Assembly: GCA_022592435.1 (NCBI GenBank)
Contig: JABYQS010000102.1
Span: 1-64,000 of the forward strand
DNA: 64,000 bases
From: Cerioporus squamosus
Lineage: Eukaryota > Basidiomycota > Agaricomycetes > Polyporales > Polyporaceae
Direction: 5' to 3'
Part shown: piece by piece, positions 11,542-24,758 of the stretch
Layout of the letters: each line of letters opens with the position of its first letter
Numbering within the stretch: the first letter of the stretch is position 1
Notes under the pieces: generated by a model
What the model was told of the DNA's origin: nothing
The model's input: the letters and a program-made list of their open reading frames with translations, nothing else
Database searches by the model: none
Translations under genes and position numbers: made by a program

Positions 11542-11890
11542 AAAAAAAGTGACGTGACCAATCGGTTGCGAACAGGTTTCGAACGCCGGGCGGCCGCGCG
11601 TCCACGTCTAGCTCGACGTATTGGGACGTATTATACCACTGCGCGACAGGCCTCTTGCGATGCTCTTAAGTGCATTGTATATATCACCACATTGCGATTG
11701 AGGACTTCGCCAAAATGAAGCCATCATCTGGACCGTCCCTTCGCTTTCCGCTCTCCTCTGGGCAATACTGTTGCAATTATCCATCTATGTATCCAGGGGC
11801 GGCATAGTACCTGTATAGCCGAGGGCGGTTCATAGCCTCGTGCCCTCGCCGCCACCAAGCCGGCGCTTGCTCATGTTGGCGCCGCGCAAG
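11542..11890 (-). repeat. tRNA-related repeat, copy A
   Basis: Read on the minus strand, this copy contains a block around GGCACGAGGCTATGA (near 11835), then TTTTGGCGAAGTCCTCAAT. These are followed by a tRNA-like region with an A box (GTCGCGCAGTGGTATAATAC, near 11650), a B box (GTTCGAAACC, near 11585) and a run of seven T residues at 11548-11542. The same blocks in the same order occur at about 31850-32275 and 32540-32930. The Pol III-type boxes sit in the last third of the repeat, not at its 5' end as in typical SINEs. The outer boundary is approximate. Confidence 0.65.
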
Positions 11891-14349
11891 TCAGCCTCAC
11901 GACGATTGCATGGCTTGTCGACGGCTTGCCTTCGCGAGTTGCTCTGCGAATACGCCGAGAGCAGCTTCTGTAATGTCATCCATCGTGCCTTTCCGACGGG
12001 GTGAGATACCGCGTTCGATGCCCAGCACCGTCACGCGATGGCTGCGACGACTGCTACAAGAAGCCTTCTTTGACGTTCGTCACCATGTCCACTTGCGATT
12101 ATCTGTGAGCGACTCAGAGATACGTCCAGCTGTCGTCTGCCTTCTGGTCCGCATCCTCTCACCTCCAAGGTCGGATATATCTCCTCGCCATCGCGAGCGG
12201 AATCTTGCAAATGCCTAGTCGACGCCAGTACACTGGCCGATGGATCGTAGTACTTGTAGGCTAGTGGACAACGACGCTGGTAGGGAGAGGACGTGAAGTT
12301 GTACCCTCCCATCTGGTCCTGCCTCCAGCTTTTGATCGTGCGAGTTCGTTGCGGACGCGAGAGGTGTTGGAATCGAAGGACGTCCAGATCGTGCGCCTTG
12401 GGTGACTGTCCTCCTCGTCGCCTAGCACCGTTCGCAACTGCATGGTCCAGTCCAGCACCGATAGATTTCGACATCGCCAGAAGGAAGTGCGGGAGGAAGC
12501 CAAACCGCGATAGGTACACGGTGACCATACTCGATAGCCGGCCATACGAGTTCGTCGACGCCAATGGGGAAGCTCAACGTCCTTGCGGGTCCGTGGCAAA
12601 TGTGCGCTAGCGCATGAGATGGATACCGTAGCAGATCAGCCGTGGGGGCTATAGTCCGTTGATGGATTAATAGTCGAAGTGGCGGGGTTGCTCGAGATTG
12701 CTATGAGAGAGCCCTGGAGAGGCGGCTAAGCAAGATGTAGTGCGCGGTCTGGCAGAGCGACGATGGAAGTTGTTGTCAAGGACGTCACAGGAGAGCAGCT
12801 TATAGAGCGGATCCAGACGTGCGGTACACCCCGGCCGAGGAAGATAGTAATGCGACCAGGGATACCAGGACTGACTGCAAAGTGGAGAGGGGCATTGGGC
12901 GGCGGGAGGGCAGCGAACGTCCTTGGCCACCGCCAATGAGGGTGTCCGTAGTCCAGAGGAAAGCGCCACGTCGAAAGGCGATGGAAACGCGCCTTATCGC
13001 GAACCGAGCAAGACTTTCGGGTGCAGCGCATACATACTGTGCAGGAGAGATGTAGGAGAAGCACAAGGCCAACGCACGCGGTGCGGCTGTATGCATGTCT
13101 CCAGCATGATAGTAGCCGCTGTGACGAGCGGGACGTCCGTGCGACTGCAGAGCATCCTAGTAGTCCGACAAAGCTTTCGCACACAGCCATCGTCAGATTA
13201 CACAAGGGCTGAGGTCGACCGGCGTATGTACACCATGGGGCGAGTCGCGGTGTCCAGCAGGGATGTTTACGAGTGGAGAAGAGTCAGCATAGGTAAGTGG
13301 GGGTATAACATTCGCGAGACTGGCAGGAATAGGCCAGATAGATCTGCTGAAACCCGACGTCGAGATATCACCAGAAGCACCAGATCAAGCCGCCGCCTTC
13401 AAGAAGAATGGCATGCAATACACATAGCATGTGCGAGGTTTGACGATGCATACACGAGACATCGTATCACAAAGGCCAATGCACCGCGTTGCGACAAGAC
13501 GATTAAAGGAAAGGTCACGGCGAAGAGAACTCGCGAGGTGCCAGTTGAAATGCAGGCGACCATTCTGAGGCATAGATGCTACTCACTGAAGTGGCCCATC
13601 CGCAGGCTCGGCTTCAGATGATGTTTCAGGTAAGAGCGCAAAGTTAGATGTCCCGTCCTCGCGAAGAGCCATTAAAATCCCGTTAGGACGTCCCCTTGTG
13701 CATATATCCCTAACAAGCCCTTGAGCGCTGTGGTCAGCATTCGTCCAGCGCAAAGTTGTCACCTGGCGTACCGAAGTCCCCATGTTACCAATATGTTGCA
13801 TCCCGATTCCTCGACTATGCGAAGCACCACTGACTAGCGCAGACGTCGATCTGACAGCTCTTGAGCCATACTCACTGCCACAACTAGTGGTCAAGTGGGA
13901 AGGAAAGCAGAAAGTAGATAGCCGAGAGTTCGCAGAATGGTGGAGGTCATCGTTGTCATTGATGTCGTCGTCGTCGTCGTCGGCGCCGCGGTCATCGTGG
14001 GCGCCACACCAGGCGCCCAGGAGGTGACTAGCCGTGTTCGTGTGGTCTCCTCTCCTCATCGTCTGGAACAGTGCCCCACGACTCCTCTGCGGCCTCTCGC
14101 CATCCTGCGAAACAGCGGCGCAAACGCGGCCGCTATCGTCGACGACGGCCGAGACGGGAACAAGGTCGCGGTCATCCAAATGCGGAAGACAAAGCTGGCA
14201 TCGCCGGGCCCTGCCGCGAGCGCCGGTAGAACAATGGTCGTCGCGGTGCTCATCTTCCCCCGCCTTCACTCCCATCCCCCCATCCCCGCGACCCCTTCGA
14301 CGTCTCGCGACGACGACTCCAGCGCAGTGCGCACCGGACGTCCCTCTCC
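11891..14349. other. Long intergenic region, no supported gene
   Basis: Several open frames of 100-230 codons occur on both strands. None has a recognisable motif, a consistent splice pattern or an ATG in good context. The last few hundred bases should contain the promoter and leader of the kinase gene downstream. A GTC-rich (GAC-rich on the other strand) stretch near 13960-13985 is low-complexity. Confidence 0.4.
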
Positions 14350-16147
<1,798 letters not shown>

Positions 16148-17839
16148 CCTCCCGCCTCCCCGACTCCTCTACTATGACCTCAGCGAGGGTGGCGCGGGCC
16201 CCACGTCTCGCTTGTTCGCATCCCTGCATACCCCCTTTCATAACTCCTGGCTACACACATGGACTCTCTGTCTCCCTTCCCTTGCGGTTGTACGTTGGAA
16301 TAGCTGTGCAGTATCCTTCTCCGCCTCCGTCTCCGTCTTCGTCTCGCGCTGTCGTCTCCGTCATCTGTCTGTTCACAATCACGCGTCTACGCATCTCATG
16401 TCCCTGATGTCTCATGTCTAGCACGTCTGTTGTCTGTTGTAGTACGCACGATATATCACCTGCGATGCCTCACGCTCTCGACCCGAGCCCGCTTGACTAT
16501 TCCTCTCGGCACATCCCGGACTGCATCGTCTTGCCTCGGAAGCGTTGAAGTACTTACCTCCCTCGAGCTCTTCTCACAACTATCCCAGCGTCCGCAGGAA
16601 TCAGGCTGTGAAGACCAACCGAAGACTCGAGCCTGCGCAAAGACAGATGCCTAACTCCCGGAACGCATCGACAAGTGGTGTCGGTGCGTGCATACCCCGA
16701 TCTTGCAGGAGCTCGACTTAACGCTGAACACCGTTCGCGATTCGTGTCGAGTGCAGCGCTACGCAAGTGGCTCTTTGTGCCTAAAAGATGGACGCATGTG
16801 GGACGCTATCCATGCGCATGCTTCCTGCAGAGAATCTTAATTGCCTTTCGGCAGCAAAGCTATCACGATGCGACTCGCACCGCGGAACCAGCACAGTACG
16901 CCACATACAAGCTGAGGGCCTCGAACGGCTCTATTGGTGTTTACAAACTTCAGCTTCCACGCCGATAACACCTGGCGGCTAGACTGATTGGTCGGCGAAC
17001 AGGTCAGTCCGGGATTCCTCGTTCCCGGGCGCTTTGTGCTTCGAGCCGGACTTGAAACCCTCATCTCGTCGACAGACGGCTGCACTGTATACGTTTCCAG
17101 ACGGCTTGGTGCAGGACGGTGAGTACTTACAAAGCGCAGACTACAAACATGAGTCTAGAGCATCCGTTGTGCGGATAACATGCCACAAAGGTGCAGTCGC
17201 TCGACGCTTTCACCTGAAGAGTACGTATAGGGCTGATAGTTTGAGATATTCTCAGATGGGTTACTTCATTGCCGTCTGCAAATCTTCCAGTATGGCTCGA
17301 CTACCGGCATGCGAAGGTTCCCTAGAAACGCCACTCAGGGCAAGAAGCTCTGGAATTCGGATGCCTACCGCCTCGCGGTCGCACGTCACTTCGATCCCGG
17401 TTGTCTTCGGGATTCGGTCGCCTGTGGGAGCGCGAACTTCAAGACGCTGGTACGCAAATTGGTACTTTGGGCAACCGTTATGGCTGAACGTTCACATCAC
17501 CTTCAGATCTCAGCTCCCTACTGGCTTCGTAGTGCACGCGGCTGAAACGTTCGTGTCGACGTAGCGTCCTGATCGCACAGCTATTCTGTTCTAGTTGGCC
17601 ACAGCGAGGCAGTACGCATGGCCGCTGCGACATGCGTGCATCTCTCAATTACTCCCGTCGAGGTGTCGGCGCCAGTCGTAATCGTATCGCCATGTATAAA
17701 GCCTGGTCGCTCTGTGAGTGTTAATGCGATCCTTTCTCCCCTATGCCGACACAACCGCGGCCGTTTCCCAACTCTGAAATGTCTTCTGACGCAGGAAGTC
17801 CCGGTGCTTATACAATTGCCACCCTATTTCACCTCTTGT
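16148..17839. other. Intergenic region between kinase and DUF6533 gene
   Basis: This holds the kinase 3' UTR and the promoter side of the next gene. Open frames up to about 176 codons occur (for example 17034-17564) but show no motif or splice logic. No repeat family was recognised. Confidence 0.4.
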
Positions 17840-18155
17840 ATGTCGCATATCCCCAAGCTACTCGTCCAGTTGGCCTTCGCTGACGCCGTCGAGCAGGTAT
17901 ACTGCAGGGTACTGCAATTTGACCGCCTCTAGTACGTTCGCACATCGCATGCTCGTCCTGAGACCTCAACCTCACGCTGTCCCCCCCGCAGTCCTCTTCA
18001 TCTACGACAGTTTCATCATCTTCGATCGCGAAGTGGCGTGCTTCTGGACCGCGAAGTGGACTGGATCGCCACTCTTGTTCTTCGCAAATTGGTGGATATC
18101 CGTGCTGGTCTACCTTTCGAACTTGATTGAGTTTGCGTCCTTCCCATCCGATAGG
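17840..18155 (+). pseudogene. DUF6533 membrane protein gene, 5' part, cut off by Ty3 insertion
   Basis: Three exons fit: 17840-17896, 17933-17954 and 17992-18155, ending at a GTGAGT donor. They encode the N-terminal helix region of a DUF6533 family protein, a multi-pass membrane family of unknown function that is expanded in Agaricomycetes. Signature residues are LLFIYDSFIIFDREVACFW, followed by KWTGSPLLFFANWW. The 36-37 nt introns are short but keep the frame. The reading frame continues at 26220 on the far side of an 8-kb retrotransposon that sits inside the third intron, after a CTGAC branch-point-like motif at about 18190-18194. Normal expression would need removal of an 8-kb intron, so the allele is probably null. 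Confidence 0.75.
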
Positions 18156-18191
18156 GTGAGTTCTCTCAGTCCTTGCATTGACAATCCCTGA

Positions 18192-18196
18192 CTACC
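18192..18196. repeat. 5-bp target duplication of the Ty3 element, left
   Basis: CTACC directly precedes the LTR here and directly follows the other LTR at 26188-26192. A 5-bp duplication is the normal integrase signature of Ty3 elements. Confidence 0.85.
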
Positions 18197-18556
18197 TGAC
18201 ACGCTCGGAAGCGAGCGCTGTGTGGGAAGCGTCGGTTGGAGGGAAGAAATGCCAAAGCAAGTCTGGGGCTTCTCCCAGACTGCTCGGCAGTATTTATACC
18301 TAAAAACACTACTCTACACGTGTATCCTAGTCAACTCGAGTCACTGAGACTCTGTCCTCGCCTTCTCCTCGTTGGATGCGCGGGGCTGAAAGCGAGAGTG
18401 AGACAGAGGCGGGACAAGACGGTCGGCGGTGCTGAGCACAAGGTAGGTGGACGAAGCGAGCGGCGGGATCACGCGTGTCAGATGACACGTGTTGACGCCC
18501 GCGCGGTCGCATGCCTCATGCCCTGTTTTCGGCACCGAGCCTCTTTGTCCGTAACA
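18197..18556 (-). repeat. 3' LTR of the Ty3 element
   Basis: This 360-bp terminal repeat is identical to the one at 25828-26187 except at 18410. On the minus strand it carries the same TATAAATA box as the 5' copy. It follows the polypurine tract. Confidence 0.95.
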
Positions 18557-18570
18557 TTACCCCCCTCTTA
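18557..18570 (-). other. Polypurine tract
   Basis: On the minus strand the sequence AAGAGGGGGGTAA abuts the 3' LTR, 12 nt after the pol stop codon. This is the expected plus-strand primer of an LTR retrotransposon. Confidence 0.8.
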
Positions 18571-18582
18571 AGCATCATGTCC

Positions 18583-21500
18583 TCATGATTGCGCGAATGT
18601 CCATACTCGAAGAGGTACTGTCTGGGTTCCCTTCCATCTATCCCATTTTCTGGACCAGAAATCCCATTCAGCATCATGCGGATCGGTGAGGGTGACCAGC
18701 CGAGCTCGAGGAGCAATTCGTATCGGGGGAATTGGTTGCTGTGCCATGGGACTCTTCTTGTGGAAGTCATCTAGCAAAGGCTTGTACTTGCCCACTAGTT
18801 CTCCACGAGGGACCCAGGTACGTTCTGACCAGGGTTGATCCTTCCACTTGATCAGATACTTGATGGTACCTGCTTCCTTCTTAGAGTCACAGACCTCTTC
18901 TGGTACTGGTTCTTGGTCAATTCCCTGAGGTGCTGATGTCACCAGCTTCTCCTGGTTTTCGAATTCGGGAGGGTGTGCAGGTGTAAGAAGGTCCTCATTG
19001 AAAACAGGGTGAATGCCACGGAGGCTCTTGGGGAGCTTGAGCTTATATGCACCAGCGCCAACCTTGCTGATAACCTTGAATGGGCCATAGCGCTTGTGTT
19101 CCAGCTTCTTCTTTGGCCTGTCAGTGGAAATGTTGGTGGCTTCCAACCAGACTAGATCTCCTGGTTGATATTCCCGTGCAGGTTGTTGGCGTTGGTCATA
19201 CTTCCGTTTCATCAACTCCTGTGCATGCTTCATACTCTCGGTGGCCTGATCGGAGATCTTCTTCATGCGTTCCACAAACTGATCCACAGACTCTGCCTTC
19301 CCTTTCCACTTTGTCTCTACTCCGGTGAAGGGATGAAAACCATGATTCATGAAGAACGGAGTGTGCTTGGTTGACTCGTGCCTTTTGTTCCGGTAAGAGA
19401 ATACTGCCAGCGGAAGCCAATCCACCCAGTCATCCTGGCGATAGTTGATGAATATGCGGAGATAGTTCTTGATCTCGCGATTCATTCGCTCCGTTTGACC
19501 ATCAGTTTGAGGATGGTAGGCAGTGCTAGGATTGCCCTTGATGCCCAGCTTCTTGTAGAGATCCTTGGTGAAGTTGGAAACAAACTGTGGACCCCTGTCT
19601 GAGGTGATCTTCTCTGGAAGCCCATGGTGAACATATAGGTGCTTCAGTAAGAGGTTGGCATATCCTTCTGAATCCAGAGTCTTGTTGCAGGGTATGGCAA
19701 TAATGTCCTTGGATTTCATATCCACAATGACCAGGATGGCATCAAAACCTAGGCAGCTCGGTAGATCTGTGATCATATCAACAGAGATATGTTCCCAGTT
19801 CCGGGACGGAACATCGTGGGGGTTCAGTGGTGCAGCTTTCCTCTGGGTGCGGATCTTGGTTCGTTGGCACGTGGCACATCCTTTGATGTAACGGGCTACA
19901 TCTTTGCGCAGGGATGGCCACCAGTAGGAACGGTAGATGAGTTCTTGAGTTCTGTCTCTGCCTGGGTGGCCTGCTGAGACGGAGTCGTGATGAGAAGCAA
20001 TGATACGTCCGCGGAGGCTTTCATTGTTGGGAATAACCAGCTTCCCCCGTCTGTAGACCAGACCGTCCTCGGTTTGGGAGAGGTCATCTGATTTTCCCAA
20101 TTGTTCCGTTATTGCCAGGTCCATTAGGGACAGATTCTCCTTGACATCATCCAGAATGCTGGAAGCCCCATCAACTGCCCGGAACATATGTGGCTTGAGC
20201 AGGACACTTTCTTCATCATCTAAGGTACCATTTGCATGATCTGGTCGGCGAGATAGTGCATCGGGTTTTCCCATGCTCTTCCCTGGATGATGCGTAAGGA
20301 CTAGATCATACTCCTGAATAGTGAGAAGCCATCGTGCTTGTCGTGGGTTCAGCCGTTGGGGTTTGCGGAAGTACTCGAGGTTCTTGTGGTCTGTCCAGAC
20401 TTCCACAGGGTGTTTGGCACCAAGGAGGAAATGCCGCCATTCATCGAGGGCATGAATGATGGCTAGCATCTCCCGGTCGTAGATCTCGTAGTTGCGTTCT
20501 GCGGGAGATAGAGATCGGGACAGGAATGCTATGGTTCTCCACTTTCCATCTTGCTTCTGGGATAGCTCGGCTCCTAACGCGAACTTGGAGGCATCGCATT
20601 CGACCTTGAACGGATCATTATCGTTTGGCACGGCCAAGACAGGGGCTGAAGTAATGAGTCTCTTGATGGTGTCGAATGCAGTTTGTTCCTCATCTGTCCA
20701 TTTCCAGTCGGTTTGCCCAGTGAGCCGGTTTAATGGCCCGGCAACTTTGGAAAAGTCCTTGATGAAGCGACGATAGAAGTTCGCAAATCCTAGGAAACCC
20801 TGTACATGCTTCTTGCATGTAGGAGTCGGCCATTGGGTGACACCGGCCACCTTTGCTGGGTCCATCTTGACAACTCCTGGTGCAATGATATGTCCAAGGT
20901 ACTCTGTTTCCTGAACCTCAAACTCGCACTTGTCTGGTTTACATGTGAGTTTGTTCTCTCGCAATATTTGCAAAACCTGGCGTACGAGCTTTCGATGTTC
21001 TTCCAGTGTTTGGGATATGATGAGGATGTCGTCAAGATATACAATGACATGTCCCTTCAGGATCAGATCCTTGAAGATATCATTCATCATCATCTGGAAA
21101 GTTGATGGAGAGTTGGAGAGTCCAAAGAACATGACTGTTGGCTCGAAGAGTCCTCGATTGGTGATGAAAGCTGCCTTCTCCTCGTCTCCTTCCTTCATGC
21201 GGATATTGTTGTATCCCCAGCGTACATCCAGCTTGCTGTAGTATTTGGCACCCTTGAGCTTATCAAAAAGCTCAGACATCAGGGGCAGTGGGTACTTGTT
21301 TTTCTTGGTCATGGCATTGAGCTTCCGATAGTCCTGCACAGGTCGGAGCTTTCCATCCTTTTTCTTGACAAAGAAGAACGAAGCGCCCCATGGGGACTTG
21401 GAAGGCCGTATGCGTCCAGTGCGCAGGTTCTCGTCCAAGAATTCGTCTAGTGCCTGTTGATGTTCTCGGGGCATGGGGTAGATTTTTCCACAGTAGGGCT

Positions 21501-22419
21501 TGGCATCCGGAAGGAGTTCGATGGCATGATCATATGGTCGTCGTTCAGGGAGAGCATCGAAGTTGCTGTCCTCGAAAACATCATGGAAGTCCCGATAGTG
21601 CTCTGGAACAGTCTCCTCGAATGACTTTGTCTTGCGTGCTTTATTTTGCTCAATAGCGATATCCATGGCTACTGAAGCTCTTCGAGCATGCAAATATTCG
21701 GGGATATTGAGCATGAAGATCCGATCTCCCTCTTCTAGGGCAAGTTCGCACGAGTGGGGGCATCGCTCGAACTCTAGGGTCTTCTTCTGCCAGTCAATGA
21801 TAGGATTGTGGTGCTGTATCCATTCATGTCCCAGGAACAGGTCTGCCTTGCCAAGATCGGTGACCAAGAGCTGCATCTTCTCCCGATGATTCCCGATGGT
21901 GATGAACACTTCTACATAGTGGGTGATGTGTCCACCGATGTTAGGAGTTCCATCAGCATTGTGTACCGGGATGGGTCGTTCATATGGTTTCGGGGTCAGG
22001 CCAGCTCGTCGAACCAGATCACGGTGGATACATGATCCTGTGCATCCAGTGTCCAATAGTGCTTGCACTGACTGCTTGACAGTTGTCTCCGGATTCTCCA
22101 AGATGAGTGGAATGTCCATCTGTCGCTTGGATCCAATACCGCGGACCACATTGAACAGCTTTGGTCCAATTCGATTGATGCTGATGGCATTGAAGGGTTT
22201 TGGTTCCGCTGCACTCGGAGATTTTTCGATTTTTATATCATTTTTGGAAGGAGAATTAAGCACAGATTCCCGTCTGCCGCGCTTCTGGGTAGAAGTCGCT
22301 CCTTCGGTTGGTTGAGGAGTAATAACAACTGGTTCTTCGGCAGTGTCCATAGTATCGTACACAGGTAAACAAGCAAAGCGATTCTGGGTCGGTATAGTAC
22401 AAAGGGGAAAAGAAGACAT
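18583..22419 (-). CDS. Ty3 Pol polyprotein (PR-RT-RNH-IN-chromodomain)
   Basis: 1,278 residues, uninterrupted. The aspartic protease shows LLDTGCTGS near residue 123. The reverse transcriptase shows LDVRWGYNNIRM, FGLSNSPSTFQ and the YLDDILI catalytic box near 462. RNase H shows VECDASKFALGAEL and WTDHKNLEYF. The integrase has an HHCC finger (HPGRDRTQ...CATCQRTK, near 780-810) and a DDE core (VDMITDLP, TSDRGPQF, QTERMNREI, about 860-957). A GPY/F module (RYGPFKVI) near 1100 precedes a chromodomain-like segment near 1165-1206 (KYLIKWKDQPWSERTWVP), which in chromoviruses directs integration to marked chromatin. The start ATG lies 8 nt beyond the original gag stop (22430-22428), so gag and pol are separate frames and may be linked by reinitiation. 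Confidence 0.95.
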   Translation of the reverse strand: MSSFPLCTIPTQNRFACLPVYDTMDTAEEPVVITPQPTEGATSTQKRGRRESVLNSPSKNDIKIEKSPSAAEPKPFNAISINRIGPKLFNVVRGIGSKRQMDIPLILENPETTVKQSVQALLDTGCTGSCIHRDLVRRAGLTPKPYERPIPVHNADGTPNIGGHITHYVEVFITIGNHREKMQLLVTDLGKADLFLGHEWIQHHNPIIDWQKKTLEFERCPHSCELALEEGDRIFMLNIPEYLHARRASVAMDIAIEQNKARKTKSFEETVPEHYRDFHDVFEDSNFDALPERRPYDHAIELLPDAKPYCGKIYPMPREHQQALDEFLDENLRTGRIRPSKSPWGASFFFVKKKDGKLRPVQDYRKLNAMTKKNKYPLPLMSELFDKLKGAKYYSKLDVRWGYNNIRMKEGDEEKAAFITNRGLFEPTVMFFGLSNSPSTFQMMMNDIFKDLILKGHVIVYLDDILIISQTLEEHRKLVRQVLQILRENKLTCKPDKCEFEVQETEYLGHIIAPGVVKMDPAKVAGVTQWPTPTCKKHVQGFLGFANFYRRFIKDFSKVAGPLNRLTGQTDWKWTDEEQTAFDTIKRLITSAPVLAVPNDNDPFKVECDASKFALGAELSQKQDGKWRTIAFLSRSLSPAERNYEIYDREMLAIIHALDEWRHFLLGAKHPVEVWTDHKNLEYFRKPQRLNPRQARWLLTIQEYDLVLTHHPGKSMGKPDALSRRPDHANGTLDDEESVLLKPHMFRAVDGASSILDDVKENLSLMDLAITEQLGKSDDLSQTEDGLVYRRGKLVIPNNESLRGRIIASHHDSVSAGHPGRDRTQELIYRSYWWPSLRKDVARYIKGCATCQRTKIRTQRKAAPLNPHDVPSRNWEHISVDMITDLPSCLGFDAILVIVDMKSKDIIAIPCNKTLDSEGYANLLLKHLYVHHGLPEKITSDRGPQFVSNFTKDLYKKLGIKGNPSTAYHPQTDGQTERMNREIKNYLRIFINYRQDDWVDWLPLAVFSYRNKRHESTKHTPFFMNHGFHPFTGVETKWKGKAESVDQFVERMKKISDQATESMKHAQELMKRKYDQRQQPAREYQPGDLVWLEATNISTDRPKKKLEHKRYGPFKVISKVGAGAYKLKLPKSLRGIHPVFNEDLLTPAHPPEFENQEKLVTSAPQGIDQEPVPEEVCDSKKEAGTIKYLIKWKDQPWSERTWVPRGELVGKYKPLLDDFHKKSPMAQQPIPPIRIAPRARLVTLTDPHDAEWDFWSRKWDRWKGTQTVPLRVWTFAQS

Positions 22420-22427
22420 CGTGTCCG

Positions 22428-24113
22428 TTACTCCTGAGACACAGGCTCGTGCAGCTGCCCGGTCTCGAAGATAAAACCCTGTGCGAGGAAGTCCTCTGGC
22501 TCCTCAGCTGCCCACGTGCGGATGCTTTCAATCATCTCGGTACGTTCCTCGGTCTCCCATGCGCGAAGACGCTGAGTTGGGCGATTGGGGATGTGCCACG
22601 GAGATCCACAAGATCCGGTTTCATCCTTGCGTGCACCACAACCCTGCTTCCGACTAGTGCTGCAGGGTCGGGTCCCATGACCGGAAAATGACTGGAACCT
22701 GACCCGACCTGAGCAAAAATGACTGGACCATAACCACAAAGGTAGCAGTCAGGTCGCCAGTCAGGTCGTGGTCATGATTTTTCAACCAATATCTATGACT
22801 GGACATGACTGATGATGACCAGTCATGACCAGTCTTTTTTGCCCTACCAGTGACCTGGTTATAGGTGCCTTTGACTGGTAATGACCGGTCATAACCAATT
22901 AAAATCAGTCCCGACTAAGCTATACCAGGTGAGAGCACATATATTGTATAGCCCTTTGGACTTTAAGTCATCAAGATGATCATTTAGAAAGTATCTTAGG
23001 CTTGTATAAGGCTATTCACCTCTTGATCATGACTTCTCCAACCTTCTTGGGTAGTTATGACTGGTCTTAACTGGTTATAACTGATCATCAGTTTTGACTG
23101 GTCAAAACTGTAACTTGACTGCAGTTAGGTCAGGTCGTACCACTGTACTACTTCCAGTCCAGTCATAAGACTGAAGGACCGGTCATGTCCAGTCGTAGGT
23201 CAGGTCATGGCTCTGGATGGCCAATAACCTGACCCGACCCGACCCTGCAGCACTACTTCCGACAACGCTGGGCCTTGAACCGATCTATCTCCATTGGCTG
23301 ACCACGACCACCATAGGTGATACCAGTGGTGTCTCGCTTGTCCAATTTTGGGTTGAACAGCGGCTGAGATGGTGGCGGGCGAGGTGGTGTGGTGTTGGTT
23401 GTAGAACGGGGAGGAGGATTCGACCCTGTGGCTCGGCCAAAGCCAGTGACCCCCTTGTGTAATAGATCGAAAGATCGGTCCGCGTCGTCGAGGGCAATGA
23501 TGCGTTCCTTCCACTCGTCGTAAGTGCTGGGCTTCTTTTCCGAGCGATAGATGTCTCGGAGCAGATCCTTGCGGACCTTCTGCAAGATCATTTCAACAGC
23601 GGAGGGATCGGTGGTTGCGAGACCAGCAGCACCGAGGTGCTGTTCGAATTCCACAAAGAAGTCCTGGGCACTACGATTGCCTTGCGTAAGCGCGGTGAGG
23701 TCGTTGAACGCTCGTCGCTTGGAGTTCGGGTCATGGAAGACCTTATCGAGGGCATCCCAGAATGCGGAGGTGCTGGCGAAATTCCATCGAGCAGGGCTTT
23801 GACCAGCTGCGGCTGTCGAATTTGCCAAGCGGAAGGCTCGTTTCCATTGATCGATTGATTTGCTGCCTCGAATGTATGACAGGACATACTTGATTGTTTG
23901 GTCGAGGGTAGCACCATCAACATAGATCAGCATCTCGTTTTTCCACGTGTCGTATTTGGACTTGTCTCCAGTGAACGGCTCCGGTTCCTTGGGCTTGAGC
24001 GCTGCATTCACTTGAACAGGTGCTGCAGATGCTCCGGTATTTGCCATTTGGTTGACAAGGGTTTGGATGGCTGCAAGGATGTTGTTAACATCCGCCGATG
24101 TAACTGCCGCCAT
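22428..24113 (-). pseudogene. Ty3 Gag, disrupted by a MITE
   Basis: The first in-frame ATG is at 24113 (MAAVTSADVNNILAAIQ). The frame is open further upstream to a GTG at 24590, so the true start is uncertain. A Retrotrans_gag-type core follows (PEPFTGDKSKYDTWKNEM, then FWDALDKVF and SAQDFFVEFEQHL). The frame ends at TAG 23255-23253, which are the first three bases of an inserted MITE. On the other side of the MITE the same protein resumes after the duplicated 8 bp as QGCGARKDETGSCGSPWH and runs to a stop at 22430-22428. The break falls inside a Cys/His-rich nucleocapsid region (RCRK before, QGCG after). The truncated protein would lack about 90 C-terminal residues. Confidence 0.85.
22655..23255. 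mobile_element. hAT-like MITE nested in gag
   Basis: This is a 601-bp element with perfect terminal inverted repeats, TAGTGCTGCAGGGTCGGGTC at one end and its complement at the other. It is flanked by an 8-bp duplication, CTTCCGAC, at 22647-22654 and 23256-23263. An 8-bp duplication and a TIR starting TAGTG match the hAT superfamily pattern. There is no transposase frame, so it is non-autonomous. Many copies of GACTGG and CCAGTC (with TGACC variants) fill both subterminal regions, as expected for transposase-binding repeats. The centre is AT-rich. Confidence 0.92.
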
Positions 24114-24758
24114 TTGCGATCCTTGTATTCTTCGCGGCGATACTGTTCCTGGAGTTCGAGGAGCACTGGAGGTGGTACCGGGAAGGTGGGCTTCTTCGGC
24201 AGGTGCGGAGGAGGATGGGAGCTCGTAGAAGAGCAGATCGGGGTCGAGATTGAGGTTGTCGAGGTGTTCTGCAAGCGGCGAGACTGGTGGGATGTCCTCC
24301 ACTGCCGGTGTGGGGTGTGAGGATGTTTGCGCTGGTAGGAGGTTGTGGGTGACGATGGGTGTAACTCGTGTGGATGAGGGACAGGTGATCGCTCGGCAAT
24401 CGGAGTATTCTTCGAGGACTTGTGTGAGCTTCGATATGATATCGTCGAAGCGATGCGGACAGGGACTACTTTCACAGGGGTAGAGTTCTTCCTCTGTGGT
24501 GTAGTGGTAGTCTCTATTGTCTCGATCGATGCAGTGGAAAAGCCCAGCGCAGTCTGCAGGGGACTCGGAAGAGGAGTCGGAGTCGGACACGGTGAATAAG
24601 AGGCAAGAAGTAAGTCAAGGTCGTAGTCTGTAACCATAGACTTGGGGTTGTGCCCAAGTTCTTTAAGGGTTTGGATAACCAGTTGAGGTAAGTCCAAAAA
24701 GCGGAAATGTAAAGGGAAGTATTCAAGGGAGGATTTTGCCTATAAGGCTGTCTAAATC

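Noticed and set aside
12923..13621. 232-codon open frame on the plus strand in the intergenic region
   Set aside because: It starts at TTG, has no motif, no hydrophobic or domain pattern, and overlaps minus-strand frames of similar length; likely chance in GC-rich DNA.
13583..14275. 230-codon minus-strand frame upstream of the kinase gene
   Set aside because: Composition is dominated by a GAC-rich stretch (a run of Asp) and it overlaps the expected kinase promoter; no homology features.
18341..18535. Short open frames inside both LTRs
   Set aside because: Present identically in both LTRs, without motif; LTR sequence is non-coding apart from promoter signals.
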